Positions 1 through 8,101 of a stretch of 18,041 nt of DNA are shown one piece after another. Location: NCBI GenBank assembly GCA_964627045.1, contig CAZVIK010000066.1, forward strand, positions 1 through 18,041. Reading direction: 5' to 3'. The translations under genes were made by a program, and so were the position numbers. The notes under the pieces were generated by a model. The model saw nothing but the letters and a program-made list of their open reading frames with translations. It did no database searches and was not told where the DNA came from. Position 1 is the first letter of the stretch; each line of letters opens with the position of its first letter. The DNA comes from CAZVIK01 sp964627045 (GTDB taxonomy: Bacteria > Acidobacteriota > Terriglobia > Bryobacterales > Bryobacteraceae).

Positions 1-104
1 TTCTGCTTGGCGGCCAGCTCCACGGCTTCCCGCAAGGTGATGGTGCGCACCTGGGCCGAAACGCAAACGGCCGCCAGTGTCCACAGGAGACCAACTCGAC
101 GCAT
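1..104 (-). CDS. TolC-family outer membrane channel protein, N-terminal fragment
   Basis: Only the first 34 codons are in the window; the gene runs off the left edge. The translation starts MRRVGLLWTLAAVCVSAQ, a short signal peptide, followed by VRTITLREAVELAAKQ. The 'ITLxEAVxLAxxxN' opening straight after the signal peptide is the usual start of TolC/OprM-type outer membrane efflux proteins. A strong Shine-Dalgarno GGAGG (minus strand, 111-115) lies 6 bases before the ATG, which fixes the start. It begins 14 bases after the stop of the MacB-like permease on the same strand, so the two are probably one operon building a tripartite efflux system spanning inner and outer membranes. An adaptor and an ATPase would be expected outside the window. 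The family call rests on a short piece of protein, but the context agrees. Confidence 0.72.
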   Translation of the reverse strand, partial: MRRVGLLWTLAAVCVSAQVRTITLREAVELAAKQ

Positions 105-118
105 GAAAAACCTCCGCA

Positions 119-1324
119 CTACTCGTATCTGAGCGCCTCGGTGGGATTCAGGCGGGCCGCGCGATTGGCGGGCAGAAGCCCGAAGACTAGCCCCACCAGG
201 CAGGAGACGGCGAACGCCACCACGACCGAAGTGATCGAAATCGGAATGCGGAAGCCGTCCACGAAATACTGCGCGCTGAAGGGCAGCGCCACCCCCAACA
301 GGATTCCCAGCAGGCCTCCGGTCAGGCTCAGCAACACCGCCTCCAGGAGGAACTGCTGGAGCACTTCCCGCCGGGAAGCGCCGATGGACATGCGGATGCC
401 GATCTCGCGCGTCCGCTCGGTAACGGTCACCAGCATGATGTTCATGATGCCGATGCCGCTGATGATAAGCGCGATGGCCGAGATCAGAACCAGCACGCCG
501 GTCAGGATCCACGCGATGCTCTCGGCGGTTTCCAGAATCGACGCCAGGTTGTCGACGTAGTACCGCGCGCCCGGCCGGTGCCGGGCCTCCAACAGCGATT
601 TCACGGCGGCGGTCATCGCCACCACGTCGCCCGAGTCTCGAACCTGCACGTACATCGGGTCGATGCGCTCCACCGGCGAGAAGTAGCGCATAACGCTGAT
701 CGGGACGAGCGCCGTTTCGCTGGATAGCTCGGAGAAGCCGAAGCTCGCCACCTTCTCCTTGAACACGCCGACGACGGTGAACTGCACGCCGTGGATCTTC
801 AGTGTCTGGCCGATGCTCGCCTCGGGCCCGCCGTAGAGCCGCAGCGCCATCCGCTCGGTGAGCAGCGCCACTTTCTGCCGGAGCGACACGTCGCTCCAAT
901 CCAGGAATCGCCCGCCAAGCAGCACCAGGTTTCTCACCGAGTGGTAATACTCGTCGGAACCGACGACCTTCACGTCCTCTTCCCGGCCGCCGATCCGCAT
1001 TCTGTCGAACTGCGTGATGACGCCGGTGGCCGCCACGATGCGCGGCCCGAACTGGTCTCGAACGGCCTGGACGTCGGCGAGCTTGACGAAATCGGCGTCC
1101 ACTTCGACTCCGGGTTGCCCTCCGGACTCGAAATACGCATACACCATGTTGGAGCCGATGCCCCGGATCTGTTCGAGGATGAAGTCGCGGCTGGTAAGCG
1201 AAATGGTGACGACCAGGATGACCGAGGCGTTGCCGATCACCATTCCCAGCGCCGTCAGCGCCGAGCGCACGCGGTTGGCCCTGAGCGCGTGGATGCTGAA
1301 CCGGAAGGCCTCGCCGACGCGCAT
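119..1324 (-). CDS. MacB/FtsX-type ABC transporter permease
   Basis: A 401-residue inner-membrane permease. It has one membrane segment near residues 22-45, a large periplasmic MacB-type core domain (about 46-270), then three membrane segments (about 272-300, 325-350, 365-385). The segment GIGIMNIMLVTVTERTREIG at residues 290-309 is the hallmark of the MacB/LolC/FtsX permease domain, and the protein ends with the typical NPTEALRYE. Unlike E. coli MacB it has no fused N-terminal ATPase, so it must use a separate ATP-binding subunit, and none is encoded in this window. Known members drive mechanotransmission for export of peptides, macrolides or lipoproteins; the substrate here cannot be read from sequence. 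It lies 9 bases after the TPR gene and 14 bases before the TolC-type gene, all on the minus strand. No strong ribosome binding site precedes the ATG. Confidence 0.93.
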   Translation of the reverse strand: MRVGEAFRFSIHALRANRVRSALTALGMVIGNASVILVVTISLTSRDFILEQIRGIGSNMVYAYFESGGQPGVEVDADFVKLADVQAVRDQFGPRIVAATGVITQFDRMRIGGREEDVKVVGSDEYYHSVRNLVLLGGRFLDWSDVSLRQKVALLTERMALRLYGGPEASIGQTLKIHGVQFTVVGVFKEKVASFGFSELSSETALVPISVMRYFSPVERIDPMYVQVRDSGDVVAMTAAVKSLLEARHRPGARYYVDNLASILETAESIAWILTGVLVLISAIALIISGIGIMNIMLVTVTERTREIGIRMSIGASRREVLQQFLLEAVLLSLTGGLLGILLGVALPFSAQYFVDGFRIPISITSVVVAFAVSCLVGLVFGLLPANRAARLNPTEALRYE

Positions 1325-1333
1325 ACTGCGATC

Positions 1334-2203
1334 TTAGCCGCTTCGGGCCCGGCGCAGGAGCGCTTCGGCTTCGGCGCGGGGCGGGTCGTCCGGCGTCAGC
1401 GGCGCTTTCAAGTAGCGTTCCAGCAACACGCGCGCCAAATCGAGGTTCCGCTTGGCCTCGACGAAGGCTCGGGCGCGGGCGAACATCAGGCGCGGGCTGT
1501 CAGGCTCCATCTCCGCGGCCCTCTGGAATAAGGCGTCGCTCTCGGCGTGGCGTCCCTGGCGCGACAGAAACGCCGCCAGGTCGATGTGCCGGCCCAGGCC
1601 GCGCGGCTCCGCCTCCAGGGCCTTCCGGAGGTGATCTTCGGCCGCGTCGAAATCCTTGCGCTTCCGCGCCAACTGCGCCAGACGGTAGTGATACTCGCCC
1701 GCGTCCGCCTCTCTGTGCTTCTCGGCCAGGGCGAGCGCCTTGTCCGTGCCGCCGCCCAGGAAACCGGGGGCTTCCGTGTAATACTCGAACAGGTCGCTGA
1801 CGGCTTCCTTGTTGACCGGATTCAGCGCGACCGCGCGCTCGAATTCCCCGCGCGCCTTGGAGGCGAGCCCCGGAGCGGTCAGAAAGCTCGATGTCTCCGC
1901 GCGCCGCCCGTAGGCCCGGCCCAGCCACATGTGTAGGACGCTGTCGCCTGGCTTAAGGCGCACGGCCCCCTCCAGCGTGTCGGAGGCCTTTTTGAACTCA
2001 CCGGCCATGTAGTGGCACTTGGCGGCCAACAAAAGCGCAGCGGCATCCCTGGAGGGCGAGTCCTCCAGAAGATCGAGGGCGGCGCGATACTCCGTGCGCT
2101 GGTAGTGTGCCTGCGCGCGCTCGATCACAGACGACTGCGCCTGCATGGACACGGCCAGTAGGACGGGCACAGCCCAGACGAAATGTGCGATCAGGCGCCG
2201 CAT
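1334..2203 (-). CDS. Secreted/periplasmic tetratricopeptide repeat protein
   Basis: A 289-residue protein with an N-terminal signal peptide (MRRLIAHFVWAVPVLLAVSMQAQ, cleavage probably near residue 22) followed by TPR-type helix pairs to the end. Recognisable repeats include RAQAHYQRTEYRAALDLLED near residues 29-48, the AAKCHYMAGEFKKASDTLEG unit near 59-79, an LxMWLGRAYGRR unit and HYRLAQLARKRKDFDAAEDH near 171-190. TPRs are protein-protein interaction scaffolds, so the partner and precise role are unknown. It is the first gene of a closely packed minus-strand set with the MacB-like permease (9-base gap) and the TolC-type protein. That suggests an accessory role in the same export machine, although TPR proteins are common and the link is only positional. 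The Shine-Dalgarno region is weak (TGGA about 4 bases upstream). Confidence 0.85.
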   Translation of the reverse strand: MRRLIAHFVWAVPVLLAVSMQAQSSVIERAQAHYQRTEYRAALDLLEDSPSRDAAALLLAAKCHYMAGEFKKASDTLEGAVRLKPGDSVLHMWLGRAYGRRAETSSFLTAPGLASKARGEFERAVALNPVNKEAVSDLFEYYTEAPGFLGGGTDKALALAEKHREADAGEYHYRLAQLARKRKDFDAAEDHLRKALEAEPRGLGRHIDLAAFLSRQGRHAESDALFQRAAEMEPDSPRLMFARARAFVEAKRNLDLARVLLERYLKAPLTPDDPPRAEAEALLRRARSG

Positions 2204-2239
2204 CGATTCCAGCCTACTTTGTATGACGGCCCCGGCGGC

Positions 2240-3703
2240 TCACTGGATTCGGCAAACGTGAAGGTCGCCGTCGTGGTAGGGGCAAGTAAGGCCGGGCGGA
2301 GCAGCCCGCTGCACGACGGTCCAGTTTGCGCCGTGGGCCTCGCGCAGACTGAGGAAGTCCTCCCTCGCAAATCGGTCGAGGCCGCGCTGGGCGTCCACCT
2401 GCTCCTTCCAGCGCGCGGCCAGTTCAGGCATCAGGCTCACGGGCCCGGCGTCCTTCACCGCGTCGGCCAGGCGGCTGCGCCGGGCCAGCGCGCGGAACCC
2501 GTGCTGGTCCTCGCCGATTCGGCGCATGTGCTCCGGATCGAGCGCGAAGAAGGCGTCCTTGGGCGTGTTCGCGCGAATCCACTCGAACGCCCCCACCCAG
2601 GCATTCGGCGATGTGAGGCCGGGCCACTCCAGGTGCGGTGTGGCCGGGAACAACTCGCGCTGCGCGTAGAACATCCCGCCGCCGAGAGGCAGGAACAGCA
2701 GCGCCCACGCCCACCATCGCCGCTTCAATACGAATCGCCCCACCAAGCCCCCGATGAATAGGAGCATCAGGATGTAGAGCAACTGAAGCGTCCGCATCGG
2801 TTGAACGCGTGCCCAACCGGCGGGGCTTTCGGGTAGTGAGACCGCCAACCCCAGGATGAGAAACGCCGTCTGCCAGACGATCAGCGCGCGGCACAGGGCC
2901 TCCATCGGCCCGAGTTCGAACCGGCGCGCCAGCCTTCCGAACCCGGCCAGAATCGCCAGCGGCGCCAGCGCCCCCAGCCACTCATACCAGGCCCAACGGG
3001 TCAAAAAGAGGTACGGCCGCCCGCGCAGCGCCTCGCCGTAAGCCGCACCCATCGGAAACGCCGCCGCCGCGATGGACGGCGCACCCGTCGAGCGATTCAA
3101 CAGCAGTACGGCCCATAGCGACCCCGCGAACGCGCCCGTCAGCGGATGCGCCGCCGCCGCGAATGCCAGCCACCCCAGCGTCCGCCAGCGCTTCCCTTCC
3201 AACACGCAGGCGAGCATCAACAGCGCCGCGGGCGTTGCGAGCGAACGCGACGTCACATACGGGTCCATGATGTAGAGCGCCGTGCCCGCCACCGGGATCG
3301 TCAGTAGCCCGGCCACCAGGGCCACGCCGCACCACGCCGCGTGCGTCTCTGGAAAACACCGCCGCGCAATTCGCCGGCACGCCCACAGTAACCCCATCAC
3401 CGTCGCCAGATGCCACGCGAGCAGGGCGAATTCCACGGGGATATGGCTGACGCGAATCGACCCGGCCACCAGATACGGGAACAGCGTCCATCGCGCGTGA
3501 GCCAACGCGAACGCCGGATCGTGCGGGTACAACGCCGGATCGAGGATCCGCAGCATGCTGGGCAGATACACCTCGGCGTCTTCGGTGAACGGGTGATAGC
3601 CGTGCACGAGAACCCCCGCCATTGTCAACCCGGCCAGCAGCAGCACGGTGTTTGAGTCGAAAGGACGGCCAATCGCGGGATTCGAAGGTCTCGGCATAAG
3701 CAC
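2240..3703 (-). CDS. Polytopic membrane protein of unknown function
   Basis: A 487-residue integral membrane protein; I do not recognise a named gene. Roughly nine to ten hydrophobic segments span residues 18-345, followed by a soluble C-terminal part of about 140 residues. The first extracytoplasmic loop contains HPFTEDAEVYLPSMLRILDP (37-56), an acidic loop in the place where GT-C glycosyltransferases carry catalytic acidic residues. Another conserved-looking element is AAHPLTGAF near 184-192. The C-terminal part (AFEWIRANTPKDAFFALDP, 372-390) resembles the tail of bacterial YfhO-like or DUF6798-like membrane proteins, in which 'W(I/L)R.NTP.DA.F' is typical; this is from memory and not checked. 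Start: GTG at 3703 or ATG at 3697, two codons later; neither has a clear Shine-Dalgarno. It is 36 bases upstream of the TPR gene and divergent from the ligase gene. A glycosyltransferase or envelope role is possible but unproven. Confidence 0.8.
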   Translation of the reverse strand: MLMPRPSNPAIGRPFDSNTVLLLAGLTMAGVLVHGYHPFTEDAEVYLPSMLRILDPALYPHDPAFALAHARWTLFPYLVAGSIRVSHIPVEFALLAWHLATVMGLLWACRRIARRCFPETHAAWCGVALVAGLLTIPVAGTALYIMDPYVTSRSLATPAALLMLACVLEGKRWRTLGWLAFAAAAHPLTGAFAGSLWAVLLLNRSTGAPSIAAAAFPMGAAYGEALRGRPYLFLTRWAWYEWLGALAPLAILAGFGRLARRFELGPMEALCRALIVWQTAFLILGLAVSLPESPAGWARVQPMRTLQLLYILMLLFIGGLVGRFVLKRRWWAWALLFLPLGGGMFYAQRELFPATPHLEWPGLTSPNAWVGAFEWIRANTPKDAFFALDPEHMRRIGEDQHGFRALARRSRLADAVKDAGPVSLMPELAARWKEQVDAQRGLDRFAREDFLSLREAHGANWTVVQRAAPPGLTCPYHDGDLHVCRIQ

Positions 3704-3739
3704 CGGTCCGGGGCGCGGCCAGGCTCCGGAGACTTCAGC

Positions 3740-3745
3740 TATACT
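3740..3745 (+). promoter_or_regulatory. Possible -10 box upstream of the phenylacetate-CoA ligase operon
   Basis: TATACT lies in the 103-base divergent space between the membrane protein gene and the ligase gene, 61 bases before the ligase ATG. It stands out in very GC-rich surroundings. No convincing -35 box is seen about 17 bases upstream, so this is only a candidate for a sigma70-type promoter. Confidence 0.3.
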
Positions 3746-3806
3746 GGCCGTTTACCCTGGTGCCCCGCTGCGGCGCGGCGTCCAAGGCGCTGTCTCCGGT
3801 GTCCTC

Positions 3807-5144
3807 ATGCCTTCACCCAACCACGCGTTAGCGACTCATTATAATCCGTCCAGCGCGCCGGACTTCGTTCCGGCGCCGCTGTTGCGAAAGCTGCAACTGG
3901 AGAGGCTCCAGGCGGTGGTGCGCCGCGCATACGAACATGTCCAGCCGGCGCGCGCCCGCATGGATTCGATGGGCGTAAAACCCGAGGACATTCGCGCGCT
4001 GGAAGACATCGCCCGGCTACCGTTCACCGTGAAGGCGGATTTGCGCGACAGCTATCCGTTCGGCCTTTTCGCCAGCCCCATGGAGGAAGTGGTCCGCCTG
4101 CACGCCTCCAGCGGTACCACCGGCAAGCCCATCGTGGTCGCCTACACCAAGAGCGACGTGGACGTTTGGACCAACGCCATGGTCCGTTGCCTGGCCGCCT
4201 GCGGCCTGGGCAAGGGCGACATCATTCAGAACGCCTACGGCTACGGCCTGTTCACCGGCGGCCTGGGAGCGCACTACGGCGGCGAGGGACTGGGCGCGAC
4301 CGTCATCCCGATCTCGGGCGGCAACACCGACCGCCAGATCATGGTCATGAAGGACTTCGGAGCGACGGCGATTTGCTGCACCCCCAGCTATTTCCTCCAT
4401 CTCATCGAACGCGCCCGCGAGATGGGGATCAATATGAAAGAGCTTCCTCTGCGTGCCGGGGTGTTCGGCGCTGAGCCGTGGAGCGAAGCGATGCGCGCGC
4501 ACATCGAGGAAAACAGCGGCTTGAAGGCGTTCGACATCTACGGCCTGTCGGAGATCGTTGGTCCGGGTGTGGGCGTTGAATGCGCCTGCCAGAACGGGTT
4601 GCACATTCTGGAGGATTACTTTTACCCCGAGATCGTGGATCCGGCGACGGGAGAGGTTCTGCCCGAAGGCGAGGAAGGCGAGCTGCTGCTCACCACCCTC
4701 GCCAAGCAGGCCATGCCGATGCTGCGCTACCGTACGCGCGACATCACGGCGCTGCTCCCCGAGCGCTGTCCCTGCGGGCGCACCATGCGGCGCATCCGGC
4801 GGATCACCCGGCGCAGCGACGACATGTTTATCATCCGGGGCGTCAACGTCTACCCCTCGCAGGTGGAGGCGGCTCTGCTCGCCGTGGAGGGGACCGTACC
4901 GCACTACGTCATCATCCTCACGCGGGAAAAGGGCCTGGACGAGATGGAGGTCCAGGTGGAGGTCACCCCGGAGGTTTTCAGCGACGAAGTTGGAGCCTTG
5001 GAAGGGTTGCAGGCGCGCCTGGTCGAGGCCCTGGACCGGGTGCTAAACATCCGCGTGCGAGTCCGCCTGGTGGAGCCGCGCGGCATCCAGCGCAGCGAAG
5101 GGAAGGCCAAGAGGTTGATCGATCGCCGGAACATGGCGAACTGA
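3807..5144 (+). CDS. paaK: Phenylacetate-CoA ligase family (AMP-forming aryl-CoA ligase)
   Basis: A cytoplasmic enzyme of 445 residues, the usual size for PaaK, which activates an arylacetate with ATP and CoA to the aryl-acetyl-CoA. The AMP-binding P-loop SSGTTGKP is at residues 101-108, followed by YGYGLFTGGLGAHYG at 144-158, YGLSE at 245-249, YRTRD at 308-312, a CPCGR cysteine pair at 321-325, GVNVYPSQVE at 345-354, and the C-terminal catalytic-lysine region RSEGKAKRLID at 429-439. The open frame extends upstream to 3648, but that part overlaps the divergent membrane gene and does not look like the family, so the ATG at 3807 is preferred although its Shine-Dalgarno is weak. Downstream, an ACT-domain protein begins 10 bases after the stop and an aminotransferase follows; PaaK next to an ACT protein is a recurring arrangement. 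Substrate could be phenylacetate, indoleacetate or a relative. Confidence 0.93.
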   Translation: MPSPNHALATHYNPSSAPDFVPAPLLRKLQLERLQAVVRRAYEHVQPARARMDSMGVKPEDIRALEDIARLPFTVKADLRDSYPFGLFASPMEEVVRLHASSGTTGKPIVVAYTKSDVDVWTNAMVRCLAACGLGKGDIIQNAYGYGLFTGGLGAHYGGEGLGATVIPISGGNTDRQIMVMKDFGATAICCTPSYFLHLIERAREMGINMKELPLRAGVFGAEPWSEAMRAHIEENSGLKAFDIYGLSEIVGPGVGVECACQNGLHILEDYFYPEIVDPATGEVLPEGEEGELLLTTLAKQAMPMLRYRTRDITALLPERCPCGRTMRRIRRITRRSDDMFIIRGVNVYPSQVEAALLAVEGTVPHYVIILTREKGLDEMEVQVEVTPEVFSDEVGALEGLQARLVEALDRVLNIRVRVRLVEPRGIQRSEGKAKRLIDRRNMAN

Positions 5145-5154
5145 CGAGGCCACG

Positions 5155-5598
5155 ATGAAGATCCAACAACTATCTTTGTTTCTGGAAAACAAGCCGGGGC
5201 ACCTCCTGGAGCCTTGCCGCCTGCTCGCCGCCCGAGGCGTCAACATCCGCACCCTGACGGTAGCCGACACCAAGGAGTTCGGAATACTCCGGATGATCGT
5301 TTCCGACTGGCGGAAGGCCACCGAGGTCCTGCACGAGCAGGGCTTCGTGGTGAAGGCCACCGAAGTCCTGGCCGTGGAAGTGCCCGACCATCCCGGCGGC
5401 CTGGTGCACCTGTTGGAGACCGCCGCGGGCGGCACGGCCAACATCGAGTACATGTACGCGTTCGCTTCGGCTGGCCAGGAGAGCGCGGTGCTCATCATCC
5501 GCTTTGACAACCCGGACGAAGCCATCACGCGGCTCCAGGCCGCGGGCATCAACGTTCTGAGCAGCGTCCGGATTTGCGGCAACGGAGGCCGGGCGTGA
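5155..5598 (+). CDS. Tandem ACT-domain protein
   Basis: A small cytoplasmic protein of 147 residues made almost entirely of two ACT domains (about 1-70 and 71-142). The first opens with QLSLFLENKPGHLLEPCRLL and continues GVNIRTLTVAD; the second has VEVPDHPGGLVHLLE then NIEYMYAFAS. ACT domains bind amino acids, and 'N.PG.L' plus 'G.NI..L' are their typical signatures. Stand-alone double-ACT proteins are found beside phenylacetate-CoA ligase and indolepyruvate:ferredoxin oxidoreductase genes and are thought to sense aromatic or branched-chain amino acids. A GAGG Shine-Dalgarno (5146-5149) sits 5 bases before the ATG. The stop overlaps the GTG start of the next gene (GTGA), so translation is probably coupled. 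No DNA-binding or catalytic domain is attached, so it most likely acts by binding a ligand or an enzyme partner. Confidence 0.92.
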   Translation: MKIQQLSLFLENKPGHLLEPCRLLAARGVNIRTLTVADTKEFGILRMIVSDWRKATEVLHEQGFVVKATEVLAVEVPDHPGGLVHLLETAAGGTANIEYMYAFASAGQESAVLIIRFDNPDEAITRLQAAGINVLSSVRICGNGGRA

Positions 5599-6776
5599 AC
5601 GTCGCAAGGTCGGTGGTCGATCAGGTGGCCCGCGGCTCCTGGGTCCGCCGCATGTTTGAAGAGGGCGCGCGCCTCAAGGAGCAACGCGGCGCGGAAAACG
5701 TCTTTGATTTCACGCTCGGTAACCCCGATGTGGACCCGCCGCCCGCGGTTCTGGAAGCCCTGGCCCGCGTCGCCGGCCAGAACCCGCCCGGGGCGCACGC
5801 CTACATGCCCAACGCCGGCTACCAGGCGGCGCGGACCGCCGTGGCCGCTCAGTTGGCGCGTCGCTCGGGTCTGCCCTTCACGGCGGGCCATGTGGTGATG
5901 ACGGCTGGCTCGGCCGCCGCCTGCAACGTCTTTCTGCGTGCGGTTCTCGATTTCGGCGACGAAGTGATCGTGCTGTCGCCCACTTACTCGGAGTACCAGT
6001 TCTACGCGCTGAACCACGGCGCCAAGATGGTCGTCGTGGAGTCCGATGAGACCTTCCTGCCCGATGTGGGCAAGATCGAGGCGGCGATCACGCCGCGCAC
6101 GCGGGTCATCATCCTTAACAGCCCGAACAACCCCACCGGGCGCGTCTACCCGGAGGCGATCCTTCGCGAAATCGGCGGTTTGCTGTCGCGTCTGCCCAAC
6201 CCGGTGAGCGTTCTCAGCGACGAGACCTACGTGCCCATCATGTTCGACGGGCGGAAGCACCCGGAAGCCGCCGCGCTGATCGAGCGCACGGTTATCGCCG
6301 GCTCCTGGTCCAAGACGTTCGCCATTCCAGGCGAACGTATCGGCTACCTGGCCGTGTCGCCGCGCCTCGGGGACGTACGCGAACTGATGGACGCCTGCGT
6401 GTTCGCCAATCGGATCCTGGGCTTCGTCAACGCGCCCGCCATCTGGCAGCGCGTCGTCACCGAGACCATCGACGTCCAGCCGGACATCGGCCTCTATCAG
6501 CAGCGCCGGGACTTCATGTACGAGGGCTTGAGCCGCATCGGATACCAAGTCCCCAAGCCCGAAGGGACGTTTTACATCTTCCCGAAGACGCCCATCCCCG
6601 ACGACTTCGCCTTCGTGCGGATGTTGATCGACGAGGGCGTGCTCGCCGTGCCGGGAGCGGGCTTCGGCCGCACCGGCTACATGCGTTTGTCTTTGACCAT
6701 CCCGATGGAAGCCATCGAACGGTCGCTCGCCGGTTTCGAGCGCGCCTTTCAACGCGCCAGGGCCGGGCATTCCTAA
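5595..6776 (+). CDS. Class I/II pyridoxal-phosphate aminotransferase
   Basis: A 393-residue fold-type I aminotransferase. Visible landmarks are NSPNNPTGRV at 175-184, the SDETY segment at 208-212 holding the aspartate that pairs with the PLP nitrogen, and the Schiff-base lysine K240 in GSWSKTFAIPGERIGY (236-251). LAVPGAGFG lies at 350-358, and the carboxylate-binding arginine is in GYMRLSLT (361-368). This is the aspartate/aromatic-type subgroup; the exact amino donor cannot be read from sequence. The frame is open back to a TTG at 5574, but GTG at 5595 is the better start: a GGAGG Shine-Dalgarno (5584-5588) lies 6 bases before it and the codon overlaps the ACT gene stop as GTGA. With the ligase and ACT protein it suggests conversion between an aromatic amino acid, its 2-oxo acid and an aryl-CoA. 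A 2-oxoacid:ferredoxin oxidoreductase, the missing link, is not in the window. Confidence 0.93.
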   Translation: MNVARSVVDQVARGSWVRRMFEEGARLKEQRGAENVFDFTLGNPDVDPPPAVLEALARVAGQNPPGAHAYMPNAGYQAARTAVAAQLARRSGLPFTAGHVVMTAGSAAACNVFLRAVLDFGDEVIVLSPTYSEYQFYALNHGAKMVVVESDETFLPDVGKIEAAITPRTRVIILNSPNNPTGRVYPEAILREIGGLLSRLPNPVSVLSDETYVPIMFDGRKHPEAAALIERTVIAGSWSKTFAIPGERIGYLAVSPRLGDVRELMDACVFANRILGFVNAPAIWQRVVTETIDVQPDIGLYQQRRDFMYEGLSRIGYQVPKPEGTFYIFPKTPIPDDFAFVRMLIDEGVLAVPGAGFGRTGYMRLSLTIPMEAIERSLAGFERAFQRARAGHS

Positions 6777-6787
6777 CAAGGCGCTTT

Positions 6788-8101
6788 ATGCGAACAGTCA
6801 TACTGCTACTTGTGTGCGCGCTGGCCCCACTGGCCGCGCAGACGGATACCGCACGCAACATCGAATTCGGTTTCGAGCAGCGCGTCCGGAACGAAAACTT
6901 CAACAACCTCTTCGATTTCAGCGGCTCTGCCGACGACCAGCGCGTGCAGGTCCGCTGGCGCACCCGCGCCTGGATGAAGGCGCCGCTCTCCCGCGACATC
7001 GACTTCACGGTGGGCGTCAACCAGGAGACCAACCAAATCCTCACCCCGGACCGCCCCTTCCGGTTCGACGAGGCGTTCTTCGAGACCGCCTATGTCGACT
7101 TCAAACGGCTTTTCGTCCACGGCCTGAGTCTCCGCGTGGGCCGTCAGGATCTCAGAAAAGGCGAGGGATTCCTCCTGTTCGACGGGACCCCCGGCGACGG
7201 CTCGCGTACGTTGTACTTCAACGCCGCCGTGCTCGGCTACTCCTGGAAGAAGTCGAAGATCGAACTGATCGGCATCTCCAATCCGCGCACGGACCGCTAT
7301 CTGCCGCGGGTCCACGACCGAAGCAAGGCGCTCATCGACTGGAACGAACGCGCCCTGGGCGCCTACTACACGGGAAGCGAGCTGAAGGACACCGCGATCG
7401 AAGCCTATTATTTCTACAAGAAGGAGACCGGCGACCCGCGGCCCGTCGCCAACGTTCAGCACCAGGGCGACCGCCACCTGTGGACCGCCGGCGGCCGGGC
7501 GATCCGCAAGTTCCCGCATGGGCTTAGCCTGACGAGCGAATTCGCCTCCCAGTGGGGCGAACAGCACCCCAACCGCACCCTCGCCTCCAAGGGCGGCTAC
7601 GCCTACCTGAAAAAGAACTTTGGCCGCGACGGCCGCCACTACGTGCTTGGGGGGTACATCGGATTATCGGGAGACGATCCCGCCACGCCGTCGAAGATCG
7701 AGAACTGGGACCCGCTGTTTTCGCGCTGGCCCAAGTGGAGCGAGTTGCTGATCTACACCCAACTCCGCGAAATCGCCGGAAATTACTGGTCGAACACCGG
7801 AATGTGGCAGGCCGAGATGGTCTACGTCCCGTTGAAGCCCGTCAACGTCCGCCTGACCTACTACCACCTGGCCGCCTTTCACCCTTTTAGCGGCGCCCCT
7901 TCGCTCTACGCCACGGGCAAGACCCGCGGCGATCTGCCGCAAATCCGCGTGGACTACACACCGAACAAGTACTGGAAGTTCCACGCGCTTTACGAACGCA
8001 TGGTGCCGGGCAACTTCTACTCGGCCCGCGCACCGGCGTATTTCCTGCGGTTTGAGGCGATCTTCACCTACAAGGCGTCGGTGAAGGCGGGCGAGCTGTA
8101 G
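6788..8101 (+). CDS. Outer-membrane beta-barrel, alginate-export (alginate_exp) family
   Basis: A 437-residue protein with a signal peptide (MRTVILLLVCALAPLAAQ) and then alternating hydrophobic/polar strands rich in aromatic residues, as in a large porin-like barrel. The segments NIEFGFEQRVRNENFNN near residues 23-39, the RVGRQDLRKGEGFLLFDGTP stretch (117-136) and AYYFYKKETGD near 201-211 match the AlgE-like 'alginate export' family as I know it. In such proteins 'GRQ.l..G...l.dG' is a recurrent strand-turn. Many family members have nothing to do with alginate, and no alginate biosynthesis genes are visible here. It starts 11 bases after the aminotransferase stop with an AAGG Shine-Dalgarno (6778-6781), so it appears to be the last gene of the ligase-ACT-aminotransferase operon. 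A role in passage of aromatic acids or other organic acids across the outer membrane is a positional inference. Confidence 0.85.
   Translation: MRTVILLLVCALAPLAAQTDTARNIEFGFEQRVRNENFNNLFDFSGSADDQRVQVRWRTRAWMKAPLSRDIDFTVGVNQETNQILTPDRPFRFDEAFFETAYVDFKRLFVHGLSLRVGRQDLRKGEGFLLFDGTPGDGSRTLYFNAAVLGYSWKKSKIELIGISNPRTDRYLPRVHDRSKALIDWNERALGAYYTGSELKDTAIEAYYFYKKETGDPRPVANVQHQGDRHLWTAGGRAIRKFPHGLSLTSEFASQWGEQHPNRTLASKGGYAYLKKNFGRDGRHYVLGGYIGLSGDDPATPSKIENWDPLFSRWPKWSELLIYTQLREIAGNYWSNTGMWQAEMVYVPLKPVNVRLTYYHLAAFHPFSGAPSLYATGKTRGDLPQIRVDYTPNKYWKFHALYERMVPGNFYSARAPAYFLRFEAIFTYKASVKAGEL

Noticed and set aside
5043..6779. A 578-codon open frame on the minus strand
   Set aside because: It lies opposite the well-recognised ACT and aminotransferase genes, its translation is rich in His/Arg/Asp/Gly with no family pattern, and it is the usual antisense shadow of GC-rich coding DNA.
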